From: Cavia porcellus
Lineage: Eukaryota > Chordata > Mammalia > Rodentia > Caviidae
Direction of reading: 5' to 3'
Assembly: GCF_034190915.1 (NCBI RefSeq)
Contig: NW_026947489.1
Location: 63,612,001-63,676,000, forward strand
DNA: 64,000 nucleotides
In this document: piece by piece, positions 54,886-64,000 of the stretch
How the letters are laid out: every line of letters begins with the position of its first letter
How positions within the stretch are numbered: position 1 is the first letter of the stretch
Made by a program: the position numbers and the translations under genes
The notes under the pieces: model-generated
What the model was told of the DNA's origin: nothing
What the model saw: only the letters and a program-made list of their open reading frames with translations
Database searches by the model: none

Positions 54886-54939
54886 ATAAAACATGGGGTT
54901 TTCCCTAAGGAGTTGTTTTTTATTGTTGTTTTTGGGAGT

Positions 54940-55309
54940 TTTTCTTCATGTTTGCAAAGCTGGAACTGAACCTAGACAAGTGTTTTGCCATTGAGCTGAA
55001 CTCTTACTACCAAGGAGTTTAAATATTACCGGAAGAAACAAATATAAAATACTTAATATAATATCAGATAGTAATCAATGGCATAAAGGAAAATAAAGAA
55101 GAGGGGATAAAGTACAAACTGGTGGCCTAGGCCCATAATCTCAGAACCGTGAGGATGTAAGTTTGAGTTCAGCCTGGGCAACTTAGTGATTTAGGGAGAC
55201 CCTGTCTTAAAAGGAAGTGAATAAATAAATAAATAAATAAATTTCTGGGGACATAGCTCAGTGTGCAGGCCCTGGGTTTGATTCTTAACACTTCCCCACC
55301 AAACCGCCA

Positions 55310-55359
<50 letters not shown>

Positions 55360-55375
55360 TGGAGATGAGCTATAC
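54940..55375 (+). repeat. tRNA-derived relics, B1 SINE and (CA)n
   Basis: 54945-55010 (minus) and 55238-55312 (plus, 'ctggggacatagctcagtgtgcaggccctgggtttgattc') are ID-like. 55108-55230 is a B1-like copy with an AAAT tail. A (CA)22-type run at 55312-55357 follows the second ID-like copy. Confidence 0.82.
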
Positions 55376-56080
55376 TGAAGGTCACATGATCAGAAAAGGC
55401 TGTTTGTAAAGGAAGCCACATCAGAGACAGGAAGTAACACAGGTATCCGTGTTTAAGGAATCACATTCATCCTTTCAAGCAGTCTCATATTCATAGATTG
55501 CTTTCTAGATTAGCTTTGGATTGAAAATAAACAACTACAGCAAGGGAAGGGGAAAAGATTCTCGTTCTCTCCCTCTCTCTTTCTTGCTAAATGGCCTAAG
55601 CCAAAACTGTTCTTCAACAGTTCTGGATGGTTGGCAGTGTCTTCAAAATTAATCAACTTAGCCAAAGTTGAAAGCACTTCCTTCTTGAATGCAAAATTAT
55701 TTCTCATCTTATTGTAGCCCTTATACTTTGCCTGGTATTATTGGTACTTATTTATTCATCTCATATCCATTTAATATGGGTTACGCTTGTATTTTCAGCA
55801 TTATACTGCTTGAAATATCTAGCACAGATCCTATTACACAGCAAGCAAATAATTATTTGCTGAATTTAAATTTGTTTTATTATCTAGGTACTTTTTCTAC
55901 AAGTTAATCTGACTCCTCAAATTCCCACATCACAAATGTTTGATGATACTTTTGCATGCACTGATTTTTAAAAAATAAAATACCTGAACTCAGACCAAGT
56001 TAACCTCTCAGAGCTCATTATATAATAAACAGAAATAGAAATTTTTATTTAGCAATATTTGTTGGCACAAGAATTTTAAA
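55376..56080. other. No gene recognised
   Basis: Unassigned AT-rich sequence. Confidence 0.5.
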
Positions 56081-56084
56081 AAGG

Positions 56085-56195
56085 GCACTGGGCATGGTGG
56101 TTGTAATCCCAGCACTCAGGAGGCTGAAGCAGGAGGACTGATTGGAGTTTGAGGCCAGCATGGGCTACATAGTGAGACCCTCTCTCAAAAACAGA
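56085..56195 (+). repeat. B1-type SINE
   Basis: 'gggcatggtggttgtaatcccagcactcaggaggctgaagcaggaggactg..gaggccagcatgggctacatagtgagaccctctctcaaaaac'. Confidence 0.93.
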
Positions 56196-56414
56196 AAAAA
56201 TATTTTTTAAAAAGTACATAAATCATCTAGTACAGGACCAGACACTTGGTAGTATTTATTATATTGCTGTTTATAGTTCCAATCAAGAAATACCATAGGA
56301 ATTTTCAGTTTGATTTTTCTACTAGGTTATATTATATTCATGTACAGAACATGTGACAGCATTGTTCTCAGTTATTTCTTATGAAATTACCATGATATCA
56401 TTACATAATCTTTC

Positions 56415-56650
56415 TTTAATTGGCTTTATTGAGGCATAATTTGCATGCATTAAAATTCACTAGTTTTTAGTACGTGATTTTTGACAAATACATACAGTAA
56501 CCACCTCCCAATCAATATGCAGAGTATTTTCATCGCTGTAAAAAGTTTACTACGCCTTTTGAAGTCAATTCTCTCCTTCCTCCCTCAGCCTCTGGCAACT
56601 ACTGGTTTATTTTCTGCCAAACATATTTTTTAAGAAAATTTTTATGGGGA
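56415..56650 (+). mobile_element. Ancient L1M-type fragment
   Basis: 'ggctttattgaggcataatttgcatgcattaaaattcac', 'ccacctcccaatcaatatgcagagtattttcatc' and 'ctcagcctctggcaactactgg' are landmarks of old mammalian L1 3' regions. Confidence 0.65.
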
Positions 56651-58105
56651 CTTTCTATTTGGAAGCCCTTGGGCTAGCTACTTCAGAGGATACAAAGATA
56701 AGTGAGCCTCAGTTTATCTCCTTAAATGGCTAAACATCTGGTCTAGTTTTATATAATTTTGAGATTACTTGGTCTACACATAATGCAGAACTGAATTTCA
56801 ATATGAATTATGCCCACTAAAGAAGAATAAAGAAAGGAAATATACTGCAAATGCTTCTTGAACTTTGAGAACATGGAACAAAGTAATGTACCTTCATGAA
56901 TGCCACTAATTGTGATTTCCTTCAAAAGGTACACATTTATGGTTACAGGATGTTCCAGATAACATTTTAAAAACTCTTTTTAAAATTTAGTAACATACAT
57001 ATGGGGGGGAAAGTGCTAAAATCATAAGTGCACAGCTTGATTTTCCAGGTTATGTAATGTCAACCTAGACTAGCTCCCTGACCAATACAATAAAAAAGCA
57101 ACATCCTGAAGTCTTTTCGGTGTAGATAGAATAATTCCATCACCGAAAGAAAGTAAGAGATGAGAGAATAATGCTGTGCTAAGGCTTACAAAAAATGGCA
57201 GGGGTAAGTAGTGAGAAATGGATGGCACATTAAAATTCATGAGGAAATGCCAGTTAAGTTCCATGAATAACAAAGCGATTATTATGCAAGATCAGAGTTT
57301 TTTTTATCATTACAGAAAGACAAAAATCATTATCATGATCTGCCATGTGTTTTTCCTTTGTTATTAGATGCTGGGACAGGCTTATTAAATGTTCTTTGTC
57401 ACCCAGGGAAATGGTCACAGTGGTAATGGCAGTCATGACGCACATGGCTTTGTATGGCCCTAATTGTAAGTGCATTTGGAGCAGAGGGAAGGAGCAAATT
57501 AAAAAGAAGGGTGGAATGGCAGGGTAGGCATTTTGTAATGATTACAAAAGAACTGAATCTTTTCTCCATCTTACTGTCTCTTGCCTGACGCTTTACATCT
57601 GCCATTTTCACACTACACAAAACTGGGCTTGTGTTTGAAACCTCCTTAAACAATACAGTGGAGACAACAGTTAATTTTACAAGAATAATACATACAAACT
57701 GAGGATAAGTATTAGCACCAGGAGAAAAAACAGAATCTGGAATAATAGTCCTATAAAATTCTGCATAGTGGGGATCAAAAATTTACCCAAATTATAATTA
57801 TAATATGCAAAATAGTTCTTAGTTTTTATTTTCTGTGATGGACCTAATTTTCCTTCAAGCTTCTATCTTGTTCCATAGAGACCAGGAAAAAAAAAACCCA
57901 ACCCAAACTTTAAACCTAACAACCTCTTTTAGTTTAAATAAATAGTTGCTTTTTAATAATTCATTTTCTTTTTTAGTAAGTATAAAACCTTTGACATTTC
58001 TTCCCCTTTATACCTGCTTTCATTCATAATGATATTTAGTTGTATTACTATAGGCAGCCAAATTAGGTAGAAATTAATAGGCAGTCAGTCAGGGACAGCC
58101 CTCAA
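56651..58105. other. No gene recognised
   Basis: AT-rich sequence with no supported feature. Confidence 0.5.
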
Positions 58106-58109
58106 GGAA

Positions 58110-58610
58110 GTCAGTGCAAAAGATGAGCATACATCAAAACTTTAGTTGGAGGCACATCTAAAGAAGCTGAGGCCTCCAGGTGAAAGTCAAAATGACCAAA
58201 TTTTCATACTCCCTTAAGGGATAAATGAAAATTTGAGATACCACCCAGTTCAGATATGCCTCAGACACCTGGGCTTGATCTCCCCCAAATTGTTCCTGTT
58301 TTAGAAGTCACATATAAGCCAAGATTAATAATGGCAGCTGTATGCCCTTGCTAGGTGTCCTGCTTCCCTACTGGATTCATATTAGCAATGTGGTTATACT
58401 TTCTGGTTGATTATAGTTTGATCCGCATTTTAACTTTGCTGTATAAATTACCCCTGAGGGCCTTGGTGGAACCTCCTTGGGACCCTTCCTGTCTCTCTGG
58501 ATCTATACTTATTCCCCAATAAATCTTTCCTTCTCTTATCCTCCTTCGTGCTTTGGAATTCATTCTTTGGTTTCAGGGACCATACACTCAGCACATGGAA
58601 CATCTAGCAG
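58110..58610 (+). repeat. Candidate solo LTR
   Basis: The region has a TATA-like 'gctgtataaattacccc' at about 58438, 'ccccaataaatctttcc' (AATAAA) at about 58515, and a T/C-rich end to 'ggttTcagggaccatacactcagca'. TATA box, then poly-A signal about 75 bases later, then a CA end is a standard LTR order. The 5' end and target duplication are not clear. Confidence 0.5.
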
Positions 58611-58796
58611 GTTGAGAGTTATATTTCTCCAACATCAGGACTGTAGGATTTGTGATCTCATGGTAGCAAGAAGAGCCTCAGATCCACTTGGGGCCATAAT
58701 CAAATTTGTCCCTATAGCAATAGGCCATGTCTGTGGTCCACTGGCCCATTGAGCCCCCCTCCTGTTTTGGAATAGGGTATTGTGTCCCCAATCTTT

Positions 58797-58892
58797 ATTT
58801 TTCCAGTTAAGTCAATAAGTTGCCCTGGCTAGGTTTGAACTTGCCATCATCTTATGTCTTGTAATTATAGGCTTGTGCCACCATGCCTGGCT
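58797..58892 (-). repeat. B1-type SINE, diverged
   Basis: 'agttgccctggctaggtttgaacttgccatc..cttgtaattataggcttgtgccaccatgcctggc'. Confidence 0.8.
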
Positions 58893-60935
58893 TTGGAGAC
58901 TCCTTTGAGATGTCACAGGTTAATTTATCCTCTGGCCAGTGTGCTGCTGTCATTGTTGGTTCTGTGGTTTGGACCATCTGCTACATGCCAGTCGTTTTGT
59001 TTCCACTAGACTCAGGGGTTTTTTTTTGTCCCTTCACCAGGATCCCACATGGCCTGTCACTGCCTCAGGCTCATCCATCCTTCCATCCATCCATGCATCT
59101 ACTTTTGTCCCCAGAAGACTGTGTTCAAAAGACTGACTGAAGTGAATATGACAAGGAAGGGACCTTGGGAACAACAGTTCACAGGCTCCTGGAATGCATG
59201 GTTAAGTTTTGAGCAGATTTGCAGGACGAGAATCAGAATTAAATTATTCTCAGAGATGTTCACTTTGGCCATCATGTTCCTCCTGCCCTCCAATAAGCTT
59301 CCTTCCTAATAAGCTTGCTTCAGCTAAGTCAATTTGTGTCACCTAGCAAACCATTCATTCCTTTCCTGTCTCCTGACTAAAACTCCTACACAAATGTTGC
59401 GAGTATTTTTCTTTTGCATCTTTGTTCTCATGTCCTTCAGTTACCTGTAAATAGCCAGGGAGGTTTTGGTTCAGGGCTGAGGCTTTCTTGTGCTGAAGAA
59501 ACAGCCCCTCTGGGCTTCTTGGTGATTGGATCAAGTCTCATCTGGAAGTGATCTTTCAATCTTTACGCCATCCGAGTCACACACTGACACTGTCCCTCTG
59601 AACAGTCAGTGTATTGGATAATAGACCAAGCCAAATGGAAACAGGGCCTGAGCCCTTTTATTTTTAACTTTTTCCTTATGTTTTCCAACACAGACTCCTC
59701 TGGAAGTTTGCCCACGAGAAAGATGCTCCAGACACAGGGGTTTGACTCCTCTTCCCTCTTTCTAAGCCATCTCCTAACCTCCACATCTTTTTTTTATTTT
59801 GTGGTGGGACATATTGTAGATCCTCTTGCTACAACGGAATGTGGTTGGTAATGAAAGTTCATACATAATAGAAAACAGAGCGTTTTTTCTGCACTGTGGA
59901 AGAATCTACCAGGAGTGGTTCCTGACTGGGACAATTGGTTGCCTGGTAACGGGAAACTGGGATTGAAGAAATATCTGTTCATTTTCCCAAGTATTGTTCC
60001 TGTTTCTTTTGCGAGTAGCATGGGAAAACCCTAATTATATATGCCATAGTGTTCACAAATTACAACCATCCAGGAGAGAAAAATGAAATTTGTGATGCTC
60101 CTACGTTTGGCTACTCATTCTGAAGTCTGAATTTCAAAATGATCTTTAAAAAGTCCCTATTTGAAGCTCAAGATGGGCCACATGGAAGATGAATACACTC
60201 TAATTTGATACATTAATCCTATTTCTTCTTTGTGGGGCCCTTTCCCTCTTCTCTGTCTTGTCATTCTTCCATTGACAAAAGACCTACATTGCTTTGAAAT
60301 TGTGGGCAATTAGAAAAACAACACAGAAATACCAAAATTCCTAAAGGAGGTATTCAACTTTTATGTTTATATCTCTTTAAAAGTATATTAAACATTAGTG
60401 ACAGGCATATTTTGGATGCATCGTAAGATATATAGGAATACAGTCTTAGATCACAAGCGTTTTCTACCTTCAACTGCTCTGCGATGCCAGGCATAGATAC
60501 CCAAGAAGGCGTGATGCAGTGCACTGCTTTTCCAATGAGCTATGTTACAACTGATGTGGAAGAGACAATTTTGCAGGCTCTGTCAGTATCCTCAGAGCCA
60601 GGGAGATGTTCAGAAAAACCTAACTATTCAGAAAGGAGTGAGCTGGAGGATAGAGACTGAAAAGTAGGAGAAACTTGTTGAAATGGCAAGGGGAACAAGA
60701 CAGCGGGGAAGGAAAGGGAAGAAAAGGAAATGGGATTAAAAAAGAGAAGGGGAGGAAGAAAATGGAAATAAAGTTTTTGTAAATGGGGAGGGAAGAGGGG
60801 AAAAAAAGAAGCAAGATATATTATGTACAGATACGAATTCTCTATGATGAGTGGGATCAATATCATGGCAAATATGTAGTAATAAAAATAAATACTTAAG
60901 TTTTTGCATAAGTCACCTTACTTATCAAGATTTAG
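58893..60935. other. No gene recognised
   Basis: Unassigned; an A/G-rich stretch at 60640-60810 makes open frames on the minus strand that I read as low-complexity artefacts. Confidence 0.5.
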
Positions 60936-60939
60936 ACCT

Positions 60940-61070
60940 TTTTTTTTTGAAACAGGATCTCTCTGATGCCCAAGCTGGTATCGAACTGTGAGCTTCCGCA
61001 ACCTTCTAGCCTCAGCCTTCTAAGTAGCTAGGACTACAAGCATGCTCCATCATGCTTGCCTGGTTTTGGA
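60940..61070 (-). repeat. B1-like SINE, diverged
   Basis: 'gaaacaggatctctctgatgcccaagctggtatcgaactg..cctcagccttctaagtagctaggactacaagcatg'. Confidence 0.75.
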
Positions 61071-61321
61071 ACTTTCTTATCAATTCTTCAGATCACATAA
61101 AAGTATAAAAATAACCTGTAAACATCTACATGCCCACTAGTCAGTCTTAACATTTCTAGCCATAGTTGAGTCAGACTATTTTGGAAGAAATAAAAATGAC
61201 CAGAGGAGTGGAAGGAAGTGTCCTACTTCACTCTCCTCCCCACTCATCACAGAATACCATAATCCAGAAGTCAGTGTAGACTTCCTGCTTTTTAATTTCT
61301 GTTTACTCATGTATTATTGCC

Positions 61322-61612
61322 TTTTTGAGACAGGATTTCACTATGTAGTCGAGGCTGGCCTCTAACAGGTGGCTATCCTCCTGCCTCAGTCTCATTGGTG
61401 CTGGGATTACAGGTGTTCACCACCATGCTTGGCTCATGCTTTTTAAAATTTTTCACCAAAATCCGAGCGTGGTGGCTCACGCCTGTAATCCTAGCACTCA
61501 GGAGGCTGAGGTGGGAGGATTGTTGTGAGTTCAAGACCAGTCTGGGCTACAAGGTGAGCGCAAGGCCAGCCTGAACTGCATAGCGAGACCCCATCTCAAA
61601 AAAGACAAAAAA
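61322..61612. repeat. Two B1-type SINEs facing each other
   Basis: 61322-61440 is minus-strand. 61460-61612 is plus-strand with a duplicated middle ('ctgggctacaaggtgagcgcaaggccagcctgaactgcatagcgag'). Confidence 0.92.
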
Positions 61613-61811
61613 AAATTTGTCACCAAACATTCTATGAACATTTTTTTGTGTGTGCTTCAAAGTGCACTTTTGTAATTTGGCAGATATAGTAGAATTTATT
61701 TCTACTGTGTTATTTTGTGTTTTCCATTTATCATGCTTTTTCTTCATTTTTATATTCAGTAATTTCTTCCTTTTTATAGTTCCTGATTTCCATTAAGTTA
61801 TTACAACATGG

Positions 61812-61960
61812 TTTTTTTTCTTGAGATGGTCTCACTATGCAGTTCAAGCTGGTTTTGAACTCATTGTGCAGCCCAGGATGCCCTCGAACTCTTAGTGATC
61901 CTCTTGTCTCTGCCTTCCAAGTGCTGAAATTACAGGCATGTGCCACCATGCCAGACTGTA
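61812..61960 (-). repeat. B1-type SINE with duplicated middle
   Basis: 'gagatggtctcactatgcagttcaagctggttttgaactcattgtgcagcccaggatgccctcgaactc' then a standard end. Confidence 0.92.
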
Positions 61961-62139
61961 TTAAGTTACTGATTCATTTTTCCTCCACATTTACTAGCTT
62001 GGAAATTATGTTAAAAATATTAATCATTATTTACTATGAGATTAAAGAGGAGTTCTTCAGTAAACAAAGCTTGTTATTTTCATATAGGCTTACACAATTT
62101 GAAATATGTCATTTACCTGTAATTAAACATAAACTTAAC

Positions 62140-62292
62140 TTTGGGGAGGTGGAGATAGGCTCTCATTCTGTAGTTCAATGTGGGCTTCAACTCACTTTGT
62201 AGCCCAGGTTGGTCTGTAACTCTTGGTGGATCCTCCTGTCTCAGCCTCCCAAGTATTGCAATTACAGGCTTGCACCACCATACCCAGCTCAA
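62140..62292 (-). repeat. B1-type SINE with duplicated middle
   Basis: 'gagataggctctcattctgtagttcaatgtgggcttcaactcactttgtagcccaggttggtctgtaactctt', then 'ctcagcctcccaagtattgcaattacaggcttgcaccaccatacc'. Confidence 0.92.
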
Positions 62293-63540
62293 ACTTAGCA
62301 TTTATTTATTTAAATATATTGGCATAATTTAGGTATATACAATGATCACATTCATCACAGGGAATTGGTACCTGTACATGATACACCTTGATTTGATCAA
62401 GCTTAACTTTTAAAGTTTATCTTTGTCTTCCCAAGCTCTTTTGCTTCATGGTTTTCAAGCTTATTTTCTTTAACAGAGGTAAAATCAACAAGAGCTAATT
62501 TGCTGCTTTATTTCCATTTAGAAAAAAGCTATTACTTTCTTTTTACTTATTCATTGCTTACTCTTAAACTTACAGGATGCACACTCAACTGGGTATAATA
62601 AGTTTTCAGTCTCTTTTGAATAATACACTAGAAACTTGGCTGCTCAAGTTCACCATGTCATTACTGAGATTTACTTTGCTATTTCAGAACCCCTGTAAAC
62701 TTACAAATATTTATCACTATTGCTTTTCTGATGGTTGCAGAAATTTCAATGGCAAGCAGAAATGCCAAAAAGATACCCGGATTTGGAGGCAGATTTATTT
62801 AAGCTGATGGGCACTGATTGGGATCATTCCCAAAATATCAGGCCCCAATCTCTGGTGGTCTAGGGCTTATGGGGTTAAGCAAGCAGGAAGTACAAGGCAG
62901 AATGGCTTGTCAACCAACCAACTGATTGGTTTATACAGTGTGCATCATGGTGACCAGCCATTCTTAAGACAGAAGCAACTGGAACTGGAACAGGAGCTAT
63001 TACCTGGGAAACCAAGAACCTGGCTCGGGGGGCATTTTCTGTTACATGCCCCCCCACACACACACACATTTCAGTTTCCCTAGCAAATCTTTGCTGGGCC
63101 TGTTACATGTGATTTTCTGAGACAAGGGCAACTAGAAGTAGTCAGTGATTCTCGGATGAGCCCTAGCCAAGCTCCCCAAGATTGTCTCTTTTTTTTTTTT
63201 TTTGAAGGAAAAAAAAGAGGAATAAAAGCTGCCATGACCAGCATGGCTCTTGAGGTTCCTGGGGGTGAAGACCCTGAGAGGATAAGAAAATAAAGAAGAG
63301 ATGAGATCTGGGATCAGCTAGAGCCCTGTTTCTCTGGATAGAAGGAAAGGAACTGCTCCCTCACTTAGGGGCTTTTATTTATACATTTAGCAACTTAATG
63401 TCACATGAAACCCCATTGCCTAGCAATCTACACGTATGACAATCTAAAGGCCTGATGATTTGGGGCCTGGAGTCACTGTTTCTGCAGCTTAGCCCAGGGC
63501 GGTCTTTGTTTTTGAACCCAGCTGGCCAGCTCTGGCAAGT
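62293..63540. other. No gene recognised; possible LTR-like text near 63.2-63.5 kb
   Basis: No supported gene. 63225-63540 has A/G-rich and 'cttaggggcttttatttatac' text that might belong to an LTR, but I find no ends. Confidence 0.4.
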
Positions 63541-63544
63541 GTGG

Positions 63545-63775
63545 TCAATTTCTAGCTTCAATGGCTTCCTTCAAAAAACAATGGTACAAAATTTCAAAAT
63601 AAGAGTACAGGACAATAACAATGATTAGTACATTAGTACAATAACAATGATTATGTATTGTTATTTTCAAAGTAGTTGTTCCTATTACAAGGTATAGGCA
63701 TGGAAAATTGATCAAATAATACAGGCACATACTTTTCAATGAACTAATATCAGTTAGTAGTAAACTATCTTAACT
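63545..63775 (-). mobile_element. Possible relic of ORF1-only L1 tail
   Basis: 'aacaatgattatgtattgttattttcaaagtagttgttcctatta' and 'ttgatcaaataatacagg' resemble one unit of the ~150-bp tail repeats seen at 13.7-15.3 kb. Very diverged, so weak. Confidence 0.35.
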
Positions 63776-64000
63776 GGTTTTTTGTGTCTCTTTGTGTGTG
63801 TGTATGTAATTAATATATATACTTTTTTTTCCTTTTGCCTTCTTTTCTCCTCCAAGATTGTCTTATTATAGAGTGTTTTACTAAATTGTTTTTAGGAAGA
63901 GATATAATTTAGGCCTGTCTGTTTTGTATCACTGGATGATCAACAAATCTAGGTTAAGTGCCTGATGGATTGTTCTATCCTTTTGGGGGCAACCATCCAT

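Overview
This window looks like ordinary intergenic or intronic DNA from a rodent nuclear genome. It is AT-rich and carries a dense mix of 7SL-derived B1-type SINEs and a tRNA-Ala-like (ID-related) SINE. It also has LINE-1, LINE-1-derived ORF1-only elements, ancient L2/MIR/MaLR fragments and microsatellites. I recognise no host protein-coding exon, no structural RNA gene and nothing bacterial. The SINE combination suggests a non-murid rodent; the beaver/kangaroo-rat lineage is my guess, not something the sequence proves.

Region 1 (1-5450) is mostly unremarkable, with an ancient L2 3' end (about 2.52-3.11 kb), a TTC microsatellite and a short ORF1-only-LINE tail fragment. Region 2 (5567-11704) is the most notable locus: a minus-strand betaretrovirus-like provirus of 6.1 kb. 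It has two 574-bp LTRs that I read as identical, a 6-bp target duplication (GACTAC) and a host B1 SINE as its target. Inside are a primer binding site, a consensus splice donor, a gag truncated in capsid, a pol keeping only the end of RT plus RNase H and integrase, a splice acceptor 3 nt before an env ATG, a full-length env frame and a polypurine tract. One internal deletion removed the end of gag, the protease region and the RT active site.

Region 3 (about 13.7-17.5 kb) and region 4 (31.3-39.5 kb) hold copies of one 'half-L1' (HAL1-like) family: a GC-rich 5' UTR, an L1-type ORF1, no ORF2, then about 1.3 kb of diverged ~150-bp tandem units and a poly-A tail. Copy A (14056-17373) keeps an intact ORF1. 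Copy B (34082-37297) has ORF1 stopped by a CpG transition. Copy C (31424-37538) is older, decayed and interrupted by B. C itself lies inside an L1 ORF2, so the order is L1, then C, then B. Further tail-only fragments occur near 4.0, 23.6 and perhaps 63.6 kb.

The rest (18-31 kb and 39.5-64 kb) is background interspersed with about 35 B1-type and over 20 tRNA-derived SINEs, MaLR LTRs (41.5 and 54.6 kb), candidate solo LTRs (19.4, 43.5, 47.5, 58.1 kb), L2/MIR relics and CA, CT, TTTC and TGTATG microsatellites. The biology here is retroelement turnover: the ORF1-only elements and SINEs lack their own reverse transcriptase and presumably used L1 ORF2 protein, and the deleted provirus could only move with a helper virus.
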